Origin: Darwinibacter acetoxidans_A
Lineage (GTDB): Bacteria; Bacillota; Limnochordia; Darwinibacteriales; Darwinibacteriaceae
DNA: 17,921 bases
Direction: 5' to 3'
Assembly: GCA_041936745.1 (NCBI GenBank)
Contig: JBHGWS010000041.1
Span: 1-17,921, forward strand
In this document: in pieces, positions 6,217 to 13,819 of the stretch
Numbering within the stretch: the stretch's first letter is position 1
How the letters are laid out: every line of letters begins with the position of its first letter
Program-made: the position numbers and the translations under genes
The notes under the pieces: generated by a model
What the model saw: only the letters and a program-made list of their open reading frames with translations
What the model was told of the DNA's origin: nothing
Databases searched by the model: none

Positions 6217-7254
6217 GTGTTTTTAAAACAGATACTGCAGCGTGGTTTTAAATCAGCCGCCATAATCGGCCTGGGTAAAAACACGGGGAAGACTTTTACA
6301 TTCAATCGGCTGGCAGATGAGGCGAAGAGGCTGGGCCTCACATATGCTGTGACCAGCAGCGGGCTGGACGGGGAAAAACAAGATGGGCTTTTAAAATCCC
6401 CCAAACCTGAGATAGTAATCGGCCCCGGCCGGCTGGTAGTGAATGCTAAATCGCTGCTTTTAGCCAGCGGCTTGGACTATGAAATTTTAGCTGTTACTGA
6501 CGTTCGGACACCATTTGGCCCCATTGCCGTCGTCAGGGCCAAAAGTTGGGGTAAAACCGTTTTGGCGGGGCCTCAGGCCCGCGGGGATTTACTGCTTCTA
6601 AAAAACATCTTAGGCAAGCTGGGCTGCGATTTTCTTTTAGTGGACGGAGCCGTGGACAGGCGGTCTTTGGCTGCTCCCGCCGTAACGGACACAGCGGTGC
6701 TGGCAGTAGGCGTAGAGGCGGCCTGGGACAGACAGCTGCTTTTGGAAAAAGTGAGACAGCAGTACCGGATTTTAACACTGCCCCGCTTTTTGGGCACGAT
6801 TGGCTCAGTTCCCCCTACGGCAAAAGCGGTGATCTTGCGCGGGGACGGCAGCCAAGCGGCCGTTACGGAAAGGGAGTTTTTTGCCGGCGGGAAAGTTTTG
6901 GCCCGGCATTTAAAAAGGGGGGCCCGCGCAATTTATATCAATGGTGCCCTGACCGACAAGACCGCGGCTTTAGTTTTAAGCGGGGCGCGGCGGGATGATT
7001 CTTTCAAAGTAGTGGCGGCTGATCCTACCCACGTCTTTTTGAGCCGGGAAGGCTGGCGAAGGCTGCAGGCAAGAGGTGCCTTCTTACAGGTCCTCAGGCC
7101 GATCCATTTAAGCGCCGTGACCGTTAATCCCCAACACAGCAGCTTCGGTTACGCGGATCCCCGCAGGCTTGTGAGAGATATCGGCCGGGAAGTACACCCC
7201 ATTCCTTGTTTTGATTTAAATTTGGGTTTAAGTTACGTGCCGGAAGGTGGTTAG
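6217..7254 (+). CDS. kamB: Lysine 5,6-aminomutase reactivase subunit KamB
   Basis: This 345-residue protein sits between kdd and the MutS-like kamC, the usual place of KamB in lysine fermentation clusters, where KamB and KamC are annotated as reactivating factors of the B12 enzyme lysine 5,6-aminomutase. Residues 18-26 (GLGKNTGKT) look like a P-loop, but the first glycine of the classical GxxxxGK[ST] is displaced by one, so nucleotide binding is likely but not certain. A second conserved strand is DFLLVDGAVDRRS, which may act like a Walker B segment. Other notable parts are VTDVRTPFGPIAVV and the C-terminal VNPQHSSFGYAD. The start is GTG at 6217 with GGGGG eight bases upstream. The function rests on context and family naming; the protein could be a regulatory partner of KamC. 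Confidence 0.82.
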   Translation: MFLKQILQRGFKSAAIIGLGKNTGKTFTFNRLADEAKRLGLTYAVTSSGLDGEKQDGLLKSPKPEIVIGPGRLVVNAKSLLLASGLDYEILAVTDVRTPFGPIAVVRAKSWGKTVLAGPQARGDLLLLKNILGKLGCDFLLVDGAVDRRSLAAPAVTDTAVLAVGVEAAWDRQLLLEKVRQQYRILTLPRFLGTIGSVPPTAKAVILRGDGSQAAVTEREFFAGGKVLARHLKRGARAIYINGALTDKTAALVLSGARRDDSFKVVAADPTHVFLSREGWRRLQARGAFLQVLRPIHLSAVTVNPQHSSFGYADPRRLVRDIGREVHPIPCFDLNLGLSYVPEGG

Positions 7255-7257
7255 GGG

Positions 7258-8898
7258 ATGGAATTTTTTCAAAGCGACACAAAGATACAGCTTGCTTGGG
7301 ATCAGGTCTGGGGGCAGGTCAAGCCTGTCTCAGCCCCGGGGCGCCGCAGGCACAGTGAATACAAGGCCTTTCTGCCGCCGCAGGTTGAAGAACTGGCCCA
7401 GGAGCTGAACCGGCTGGAGGAGCTCAGCAGGGCTCTAGAGGGGGATCCCGCGGGGAGCAGTGCTTTGAGCTATCTTTTAGCCAATGTGCGGGATGTGTCT
7501 TTAAGTCTAAAGCGGGCCCAAGGCGGTTCAGTCTTAGATGATCTTGAACTTTACGAAATAAAGAGGCAGCTTTCCTTGCTGGCCGAGATCAAAGAGGAAC
7601 TGAAAAGACAAAAGTGGGAACATCTGCTGCCCGTCCCCGCAGATCTCTGCACACCCTGCCTCAAAGCCCTCAGCATCGGCCAAGGCGGCCGGGACAGTTT
7701 TTACATCGCTGATGCTTACGATGCTGATCTGGCCGCGGTGCGCGAAAAGCGCATTTTCTTGGAAACAACCCTGGCCGAATTTAAAAACAAAGCGGAAGAG
7801 AAGTTGCTTAGGGCGGCGGGCCGCGGCTTTGGGCCAGGATGCGAAATTTCTGTAAGCAGGGGTGAGCAGGCGGTAATTGCGCAGTTGGCCGCGATGCGGG
7901 AGCTGAAAAAAACAGAAGAGACAAACGATTTTGTTAAATTTCGCCTGGCAGAAAATGAAACAGTAAGGCGGCAGCGGCAAGAGCTGCGGAAATTTAGGGA
8001 AAAAGAAGAAACGTACAAAGCGAGGGTGCGCCAAAACCTAAGTCAGGTAGTGGCAGAACACGGCGAGCGCCTGCTTAAGATGCAGGAGGTTTTGGGGTAT
8101 TTGGACCTGCTGCTGGCCAAGGCGAAGTTCTGTGCCGGTTTTGGGGGGGTTAAACCGCATTTAAGCCGGGAAAATGTTTTAAGGTTTAAAAAAGGCAGGC
8201 ACCTTTTGGTGGAAAAAGAGGTGGCGGCCGACGGTTACGACTACAGGCCGATCGATGTCTGCCTGAAACCGGGCGCGACGATAATTACCGGGCCCAACAT
8301 GGGCGGCAAAACCGTCAGCCTAAAGACCATTGGCCTTTTGGCGGCCATGGCTCAATATGGCCTTTTGGTACCGGCCGAGGCAATGGAATTTCGGCCCCTG
8401 TGGTTTGTTGCATCACATTTGGCCCGGGCGGAAATTCCCCGCGGTTTAAGCACTTTTGCCGCTGAGATCGTTTTTTTACAAAACGCGGTTGAAAAAAGCG
8501 GCACCGCCGGATTGATTTTAGTGGATGAAATAGCCCACGGGACAAACCCGCAGGAAGGGGCGGCCCTGGCGGGGGCGGTGGTGGAAAGGCTGCACAGCCG
8601 GCCCGCCTACACAGTAGTTACAACTCACTACCCGCCATTAGCCCGCTTGCAGGGCCCCAGGCAGCTGAGGGTGGCGGGCTTGGACGAAAAAAAGGTCCGA
8701 AAGTACAGTTTTGCCGGGCGGGAAGACATCCTGCGCCGTTTCATGGACTACAATTTAGTGCCGTGGCAGGGGCCCGCGGACTGTGAGGTTTCCGGCGATG
8801 CGGCACTTGTGGCAGAAACCATGGGCTTGGACGCTGAAATAATTGCCAGGGCCAAGGGGCTTCTAAAAAGGGGATGGGAGGATTTGGGGCATGATTAA
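7258..8898 (+). CDS. kamC: Lysine 5,6-aminomutase reactivase ATPase KamC (MutS-like)
   Basis: The C-terminal third of this 546-residue protein is a MutS-type ATPase domain: Walker A GPNMGGKT (345-352), the signature-like STFAAE (398-403), Walker B LILVDE (419-424) followed by AHGTNP, and an H-loop histidine (THYPP, His457). The N-terminal half is helical and charged, like MutS core/clamp helices (about 45-120 and 160-290), but the DNA-mismatch domain is missing. Such truncated MutS homologues accompany aminomutases and are proposed to drive release of damaged cobalamin, so DNA repair is unlikely. ATG at 7258 starts three bases after kamB stops, and the gene overlaps kamD by eight bases. The coupling to both neighbours supports a complex with KamB acting on KamDE. 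Confidence 0.9.
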   Translation: MEFFQSDTKIQLAWDQVWGQVKPVSAPGRRRHSEYKAFLPPQVEELAQELNRLEELSRALEGDPAGSSALSYLLANVRDVSLSLKRAQGGSVLDDLELYEIKRQLSLLAEIKEELKRQKWEHLLPVPADLCTPCLKALSIGQGGRDSFYIADAYDADLAAVREKRIFLETTLAEFKNKAEEKLLRAAGRGFGPGCEISVSRGEQAVIAQLAAMRELKKTEETNDFVKFRLAENETVRRQRQELRKFREKEETYKARVRQNLSQVVAEHGERLLKMQEVLGYLDLLLAKAKFCAGFGGVKPHLSRENVLRFKKGRHLLVEKEVAADGYDYRPIDVCLKPGATIITGPNMGGKTVSLKTIGLLAAMAQYGLLVPAEAMEFRPLWFVASHLARAEIPRGLSTFAAEIVFLQNAVEKSGTAGLILVDEIAHGTNPQEGAALAGAVVERLHSRPAYTVVTTHYPPLARLQGPRQLRVAGLDEKKVRKYSFAGREDILRRFMDYNLVPWQGPADCEVSGDAALVAETMGLDAEIIARAKGLLKRGWEDLGHD

Positions 8899-10477
8899 TA
8901 AGTTATTAAGCTTAGATGAGGAAAAAATCGCCGCAGCCCGCGGCTCGGCCAAAACAATCGCCGCCCAGGTGCAGGCGGAGATCAGCCGGCAGACTACTTT
9001 AAGCGTAGAGCGGACCGCGGCCCGCCTCTTTGGCATTGACGGCACGGATCAAAACGGCGTTCCCCTGCCTAATGTGGTGGTTGATCAGGTTTTGGAAGCG
9101 GGGCTTTTAGGGCGGGGTATTTCTTTTTGGCTGGCCAATGCCGTTGTGGCTTTGACTGAATCGCCGCAGGAAATTGCCCGGGCCTGCGCGGGCGGCCTGA
9201 AACTCTGCGACCTGCCGCTGCAGGAGCCGGGCCGGGTTGAAAAAATAATGAATGTTTACGCGGAACAGGCTTTAAGTACCATCAGCAGGCAGAAAAAAGC
9301 CCGCCAAGCGCTGCAGAAGCACTTAGGCCTGGGCAGAGAACCTTTGAAATACGTGATAGTGGCCAGCGGCAACATCTTCGAAGATGTCAAACAGGCGAAA
9401 TCCGCCGCCTGGCAGGGCGCGGATATCATTGCGGTGATCAGGACGACGGGCCAAAGCCTTTTGGATTATGTCCCGTACGGCACTACCAAGGAAGGCTTTG
9501 GGGGCACTTATGCCACGCAGGCAAATTTTAAGCTGATGCGGCAGGCTTTAGATGAAGTGGGTGAAGAGGTAGGCCGCTACATCCAACTGGTAAACTACTG
9601 CTCGGGGCTGTGCATGCCGGAAATTGCCGCCATGGGCGCCCTGGAGCGGTTGGATATGATGTTAAACGATGCCATGTACGGGATTTTGTTCCGGGACATC
9701 AATATGGACCGGACCTTTACCGACCAGTATTTTTCCCGCCTGATCAACGCTTACGCGGGCATTATCATCAATACGGGGGAAGACAACTATTTAACTACGG
9801 CGGATTCCTACGCGCAAGCTCACACCGTACTTGCATCCAACTTTATCAACGAACAGATGGGGCTTTTGGCGGGCCTGAAGCATTGGCAGCTGGGCCTGGG
9901 CCACGCTTTTGAATTGGATCCCAAATTAAAAAACGGTTTTCTTTTCGAGCTGGCCATGGCCCAGACGCTAAGGCAGATATTCCCGCAATCGCCCTTAAAA
10001 TACATGCCGCCGACAAAGTACATGACCGGCGACATTTTCCTTGGGAACGTGCAGAACGCCCTGTTCAATTTGGCTTCGGTCATCACCGGCCAAAGCATCC
10101 ATCTTTTAGGGATGCCCACAGAAGCAATCCACACGCCCCATTTGAGCGATAGGGCCTTGAGTTTGGCAAACGCCTCTTACGTAATGGAAAACGCTCGGGA
10201 TTTAGGCGCTGAGATCACCTTTAAACCGGACGGTATTATCCAAAGGAGATCAAAGGAAATAGTCGCTGAAGTTGGCGAGTTTTTAAAGCAGATAGCAAAA
10301 ATCGGCTTAAAAACAGCTATCAGCGAAGGCTATTTCGCCGACATTAAGCGCTCCCCCCAAGGAGGCAGGGGGGCGGACGGGGTGATTTTAAAAAGCGTCG
10401 ATTACGTCAACCCTTTTATGGCCGAAATGGAGCGCGAATTGGGTTTAAAAGCAGAGGGGGGGAAAAGTTGTGGGTAA
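8891..10477 (+). CDS. kamD: Lysine 5,6-aminomutase alpha subunit
   Basis: KamD (EC 5.4.3.3, alpha subunit) forms the TIM-barrel body of the adenosylcobalamin- and PLP-dependent enzyme that moves the terminal amino group of beta-lysine (or lysine) from C6 to C5. The 528 residues are close to the family's length of about 516. The beginning, SLDEEKIAAARGSAKTIA, and segments such as GLLGRGISFWLANA, IAVIRTTGQSLLDYVPYG, GFGGTYATQANFKLM and NEQMGLLAGLKHWQLGLG agree with KamD proteins. The start ATG overlaps the kamC stop (ATGATTAA), and its own stop overlaps the kamE start by the same eight bases, which should help keep subunit amounts equal. Confidence 0.96.
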   Translation: MINKLLSLDEEKIAAARGSAKTIAAQVQAEISRQTTLSVERTAARLFGIDGTDQNGVPLPNVVVDQVLEAGLLGRGISFWLANAVVALTESPQEIARACAGGLKLCDLPLQEPGRVEKIMNVYAEQALSTISRQKKARQALQKHLGLGREPLKYVIVASGNIFEDVKQAKSAAWQGADIIAVIRTTGQSLLDYVPYGTTKEGFGGTYATQANFKLMRQALDEVGEEVGRYIQLVNYCSGLCMPEIAAMGALERLDMMLNDAMYGILFRDINMDRTFTDQYFSRLINAYAGIIINTGEDNYLTTADSYAQAHTVLASNFINEQMGLLAGLKHWQLGLGHAFELDPKLKNGFLFELAMAQTLRQIFPQSPLKYMPPTKYMTGDIFLGNVQNALFNLASVITGQSIHLLGMPTEAIHTPHLSDRALSLANASYVMENARDLGAEITFKPDGIIQRRSKEIVAEVGEFLKQIAKIGLKTAISEGYFADIKRSPQGGRGADGVILKSVDYVNPFMAEMERELGLKAEGGKSCG

Positions 10478-11195
10478 TTTGCTTAAACCATACGGTGATA
10501 CCTACGGAGACGGCCAAGTTCAAGTAAGTTTCACTCTGCCGCTTGCGGCCGGGGGAAAGGCCAGGGAGGCGGCCAGGCACCTGGCGCAAAAAATGGGCCT
10601 GGAAGAGGTCCAAATTGCCCATATGAAAGATCTCCGCGGCTTCACCTATTTTATTATCTACGGCAGCCTGCGCCACAGCGTTGATCTTTCTCAGATCGCG
10701 GATTATGGCGGGGAAGAGGCCCTCAGTTTCGATGAAATCAATACTTTTATCCAAGAAAAACTGGGACGCAAGGTGGTTGTCGTCGGTGCCTGTACAGGAA
10801 CCGACGCCCACACGGTGGGCTTAGATGCGATCATGGATATGAAAGGTTACGGCGGTGAACACGGTTTGGAAAGATACCCCATGTTCCAAACCTATAATCT
10901 GGGCAGCCAGGTGCCCAATGAAGAGCTTTTAAGGAAGGCCAAAGAAGTTAAGGCGGATGCCGTCTTGGTTTCCCAAATCGTCACGGAGCGAAATATACAT
11001 ATAGAAAACCTGACCGAACTGATTGAACTGGCGGAAGCGGAAGGCATGCGAAAGGGGCTGTTAATGATCGTAGGCGGGCCGCGCATCGACCAAAGATTAG
11101 GGGCTGAACTGGGGTTTGATGCGGGATTTGGTGTCGGGACCACGGCGCGCCATGTTGCCTCTTTTTTGGCGAAAGAATTGGCAAGCAGGCTTTGA
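10470..11195 (+). CDS. kamE: Lysine 5,6-aminomutase beta subunit (B12-binding)
   Basis: KamE carries the Rossmann-type cobalamin domain. The base-off B12 motif DxHxxG is TDAHTVG (Asp112, His114, Gly117), and the lysine expected to hold PLP is Lys125 (MDMKGYGG). The 11-residue gap between this histidine and lysine equals that between His133 and Lys144 of the Acetoanaerobium sticklandii enzyme. Downstream, SQIVTERNIH and IVGGPRIDQRLGAELGFDAGFG complete the domain. At 241 residues it is about 19 residues shorter at the N-terminus than that reference. An in-frame stop at 10446-10448 excludes a much earlier start, so the GTG at 10470 is real and the short N-terminus is genuine. It overlaps kamD by eight bases, with a G-rich ribosome site inside kamD. 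Confidence 0.95.
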   Translation: MGNLLKPYGDTYGDGQVQVSFTLPLAAGGKAREAARHLAQKMGLEEVQIAHMKDLRGFTYFIIYGSLRHSVDLSQIADYGGEEALSFDEINTFIQEKLGRKVVVVGACTGTDAHTVGLDAIMDMKGYGGEHGLERYPMFQTYNLGSQVPNEELLRKAKEVKADAVLVSQIVTERNIHIENLTELIELAEAEGMRKGLLMIVGGPRIDQRLGAELGFDAGFGVGTTARHVASFLAKELASRL

Positions 11196-11227
11196 CATAG
11201 AATTAAGCAGTTAAGGAGGAAAAATTT

Positions 11228-11620
11228 ATGGAAAAAAGTGTTCTACGCGTTCGGGTCAGCGCAGCTCAGGCTCATTACGGGGGAGGTTTGGTAGACGGGG
11301 CCTTCATACTCCAACTTTTCGGCGATGCCGCAACTGAACTGTTGATCCGCCACGACGGCGATGAAGGCTTGTTTTTGACTTACAGCGACGTCCAGTTCAA
11401 AGCGCCGGTTTATGCAGGTGATTTTATCGAAGCCGTCGGCAAGATTACAGAGGTGGGCAATACCTCAAGGCAGATGGAATTTTACGCAGTGAAACAAATT
11501 ACCGCACCGGATGACCCCAAACTGCCCGCCTCGGCAAGGGACGTTTTAGCCGAGCCTATAGTAGTGGCGACGGCCAAAGGTGTTTGTGTGGTACCAAAAG
11601 AAAGGCAGAGAAGGGGGTAG
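11228..11620 (+). CDS. kal: 3-aminobutyryl-CoA ammonia-lyase
   Basis: Kal (EC 4.3.1.14) removes ammonia from L-3-aminobutyryl-CoA to give crotonyl-CoA. The 130-residue product is a single hotdog-fold domain of the size typical for Kal. Family-like segments are VSAAQAHYGGGLVDGAFILQ, FGDAATELLIRHDGDEGLF and VQFKAPVYAGDFIEAVGKI. A strong AAGGAGG site lies nine bases before the ATG, and the 32-base gap from kamE shows no terminator. The next gene, kce, makes its substrate. The hotdog fold is shared with acyl-CoA thioesterases and dehydratases, but the lysine operon context decides the assignment. Confidence 0.93.
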   Translation: MEKSVLRVRVSAAQAHYGGGLVDGAFILQLFGDAATELLIRHDGDEGLFLTYSDVQFKAPVYAGDFIEAVGKITEVGNTSRQMEFYAVKQITAPDDPKLPASARDVLAEPIVVATAKGVCVVPKERQRRG

Positions 11621-11624
11621 GGCG

Positions 11625-12446
11625 GTGTCAAAGTTAATTATTACCGCGGCCTTAACGGGCGCGGAAGTTACTAAAGAGCAGCAGCCCAACTTACCCATTA
11701 CGCCGGAAGAGATCAAAAACGCGGCGGTGGAAGCTTTTGAGGCGGGCGCTGCCATAGTCCATGTCCATGCCAGGAAGAAAGACGGCAGCCCAACACAGGA
11801 TGGTAGAGTGTACAAGCAGATTCAATCCTTAATCGAGGAGGCCTGCCCCGTCATTTTCCAGCCTTCCACGGGCGGTGCGGTCTGGCACAGTGCCGAAGAG
11901 CGCCTCCAGCCGATCAGTTTAAAGCCTGAGATGGCGACTTTGAGTACGGGGACCTGCAACTTCGGCCGCGATATTTTCTCTAACCCGCAGGATTTTGTGG
12001 CAAAGGCTGCGCAAATGATGCAGCGGGAAGGGGTGAAGCCCGAGTTTGAGATCTTCGAAGCAGGCATGATCGATAATGCTCTCCATTTGGTCAGGCAGGG
12101 TTTGGTTTCGCCGCCGCTGCACTTTAATTTCGTTTTGGGCGTGCCCGGGGCCATGTCCGCCAGTGTGCGCAATTTAAGTTTTCTAGTTGAGTCAATTCCC
12201 AAAGATGCCACCTGGACCGTCTCCGGCATCGGCAGGCATGAAATAACCTTGGCCGCAGCGGCAATTGGCATGGGGGGCCATGTGCGCGTCGGGTTTGAAG
12301 ATAACATCTATTATCTCAGAGGCGAGTTGGCCAAAAGCAATGCACAGCTTGTGGCCAGGATTGTACGAATCGCCAAAGAGCTGGGGCGCGCCGTAGCTGC
12401 GCCCGCGGAAGCTCGTAGAATCTTAGGGCTGGAGCCCAAAACATAA
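11625..12446 (+). CDS. kce: 3-keto-5-aminohexanoate cleavage enzyme
   Basis: Kce (EC 2.3.1.247) converts 3-keto-5-aminohexanoate and acetyl-CoA to acetoacetate and 3-aminobutyryl-CoA without decarboxylation. I place the start at GTG 11625, eight bases after AAGGGGG; an ATG at 11580 in the same frame would overlap kal and add 15 residues. The resulting 273 residues match the characterised Cloacimonas enzyme in length. Zinc ligands fit His46 and His48 (IVHVHAR) and Glu225 (RVGFEDN), and Glu14 (LTGAEV) matches the catalytic glutamate at the same position. The protein has the DUF849/BKACE TIM-barrel layout. Four bases separate it from kal, so translation is probably linked. Confidence 0.96.
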   Translation: MSKLIITAALTGAEVTKEQQPNLPITPEEIKNAAVEAFEAGAAIVHVHARKKDGSPTQDGRVYKQIQSLIEEACPVIFQPSTGGAVWHSAEERLQPISLKPEMATLSTGTCNFGRDIFSNPQDFVAKAAQMMQREGVKPEFEIFEAGMIDNALHLVRQGLVSPPLHFNFVLGVPGAMSASVRNLSFLVESIPKDATWTVSGIGRHEITLAAAAIGMGGHVRVGFEDNIYYLRGELAKSNAQLVARIVRIAKELGRAVAAPAEARRILGLEPKT

Positions 12447-12460
12447 AAAGGGAGGATTGA

Positions 12461-13120
12461 GTGTTGGCAAAAATTTTTTCAAGGCAGGAAGCAGCGGCCA
12501 GGGTAACTGACGGGAACAGTGTAATGATCGGTGGTTTTATGACCTGTGGGACGCCGGTGGATTTGTTGAGGGAATTGGTCCGGCGGGGCATTGGCGATTT
12601 GACCGTAATTTGCAATGACACAGGCCTGCAGGGAGATGGCATCGGCATGTTAATCTCAGCCGACGCGGTCAGCCGTTTAATTACATCTCATATCGGTACG
12701 AATCCGGAAACAGGCAAGAAGATGATTGAGGGCCAAATCGAAGTGGAACTGGTCCCGCAGGGAACCTTGGCCGAAAGAATCCGCTCGGCCGGCGCGGGCT
12801 TGGGCGGTTTTCTAACTCCCACGGGGGTGGGTACCGTCGTTGCGGAAGGCAAGCGGAAAATAGAGTTAAACGGCACAACGTATCTTTTGGAAACTCCGCT
12901 TTATGCGGATGTGGCCTTAATTAAGGCCTGGAAGGGGGACGCATTCGGCAACCTGATTTACCGCAAAAGCGCCCGCAACTTCAATCCAATAATGGCTACT
13001 GCCGCCAGCCTGGTTATTGCGGAAGTGGAGGAAATAGTCGAAGTAGGGGAGATTGAGCCAAATCAGGTGATGACACCGGGCATTTTCGTGGATCTGGTGA
13101 CCAAGGGAGGGGCGAGCTAA
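12461..13120 (+). CDS. atoD: Butyrate/acetate-acetoacetate CoA-transferase subunit A
   Basis: This 219-residue alpha subunit belongs to the 3-oxoacid CoA-transferase family (AtoD/CtfA). Typical segments are the N-terminal DGNSVMIGGFMTCGTPVDLL, GTLAERIRSAGAGLGGFLTP and TGVGTVVAEGK. With AtoA it moves CoA from butyryl-CoA (or another acyl-CoA) to acetoacetate, giving acetoacetyl-CoA plus butyrate, which recovers the acetoacetate made by Kce. GTG at 12461 lies five bases after GGAGG; a TTG three bases later, in the same frame, has better spacing and would shorten the protein by one residue. The stop overlaps the atoA ATG by one base. The preferred acyl donor cannot be read from the sequence. Confidence 0.93.
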   Translation: MLAKIFSRQEAAARVTDGNSVMIGGFMTCGTPVDLLRELVRRGIGDLTVICNDTGLQGDGIGMLISADAVSRLITSHIGTNPETGKKMIEGQIEVELVPQGTLAERIRSAGAGLGGFLTPTGVGTVVAEGKRKIELNGTTYLLETPLYADVALIKAWKGDAFGNLIYRKSARNFNPIMATAASLVIAEVEEIVEVGEIEPNQVMTPGIFVDLVTKGGAS

Positions 13121-13788
13121 TGGCTGATCGGGAAAAAAGGAATATAATAGCCAGGCGTATTGCGCAGGAGTTAGCGGACGGGGATGTAGTGAATTTAGGC
13201 ATCGGCCTGCCCACGTTAGTTGCCGGCCATATCCCGGCGGGGATTAATGTAATTTTGCAGTCGGAAAACGGTTTTGTGGGCCTGGGGCCCGAACCGGAAG
13301 CGGGGGCGGCAGATCCCGACTTGGTCAATGCAGGGGGCCAGCCCGTTACCATCCTCCCCGGCGGCGCCTTTTTCGACAGCGCCACTTCCTTTGGGATTAT
13401 CAGGGGCGGCCATGTTGACGTTACCGTATTGGGTGCTTTGGAAGTGGATGCTTTTGGTAACTTGGCCAACTGGATGATCCCGGGGAAATTAGTGCCCGGG
13501 ATGGGCGGTGCCATGGATCTGGTTGTCGGTGCCAAGCGCGTTATTGTAGCAACACTGCACTTAACGAGGCACGGCCGGCCGAAACTGCTGAAAGAATGCA
13601 GCCTGCCTTTAACGGCCGCCAAAGAAGTGGATTTGGTAGTTACGGAAATGGGTGTCTTTGGCATTAACGACGGAGTTATGGTCCTTTTGGAAAAAAACCC
13701 CGCCTACAGCATCGAAGAAATCAAAGCAGCAACAGAAGCTCCATTAGAGATAGCAGCGGATCTGAAGGCAATGGATGTGCCAAAGTAA
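13120..13788 (+). CDS. atoA: Butyrate/acetate-acetoacetate CoA-transferase subunit B
   Basis: This 222-residue beta subunit carries the catalytic glutamate of the CoA-transferase: Glu49 in LQSENGFVG, which would form the glutamyl-CoA intermediate. Further family marks are DVVNLGIGLPTLV near the N-terminus, LPGGAFFDSATSFGIIRGGH, LGALEVDAFGNLANWMIPGK and GMGGAMDLVVGAKRV. The ATG at 13120 shares one base with the atoD stop codon (TAATG), and GGGAGGGG lies just upstream, so both subunits are made together. The 31 bases between atoA and kamA hold only a ribosome site for kamA, with no terminator. Confidence 0.95.
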   Translation: MADREKRNIIARRIAQELADGDVVNLGIGLPTLVAGHIPAGINVILQSENGFVGLGPEPEAGAADPDLVNAGGQPVTILPGGAFFDSATSFGIIRGGHVDVTVLGALEVDAFGNLANWMIPGKLVPGMGGAMDLVVGAKRVIVATLHLTRHGRPKLLKECSLPLTAAKEVDLVVTEMGVFGINDGVMVLLEKNPAYSIEEIKAATEAPLEIAADLKAMDVPK

Positions 13789-13819
13789 GTGTGCAAGCGA
13801 GAGATAGGAGGTATTCTTT

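Noticed and set aside
7534..8034. Antisense open frame inside kamC
   Set aside because: It is a low-complexity phenylalanine-rich reverse reading of the lysine/glutamate-rich helical region of KamC; no independent support.
7258..8898. MutS2-type DNA repair protein
   Set aside because: The ATPase is MutS-like, but there is no Smr nuclease domain, the protein is much shorter than MutS2, and it is embedded between kamB and kamD.
11580..11624. Upstream ATG for kce inside kal
   Set aside because: It would overlap kal by 41 bases and shift His46, His48 and Glu14 out of register with the characterised enzyme; the GTG at 11625 has a good ribosome site.
13014..13664. Long antisense open frame across atoD/atoA
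   Set aside because: It has no ribosome site, is serine/proline-rich as expected for the reverse reading of a coding strand, and lies on two genes with clear catalytic motifs.
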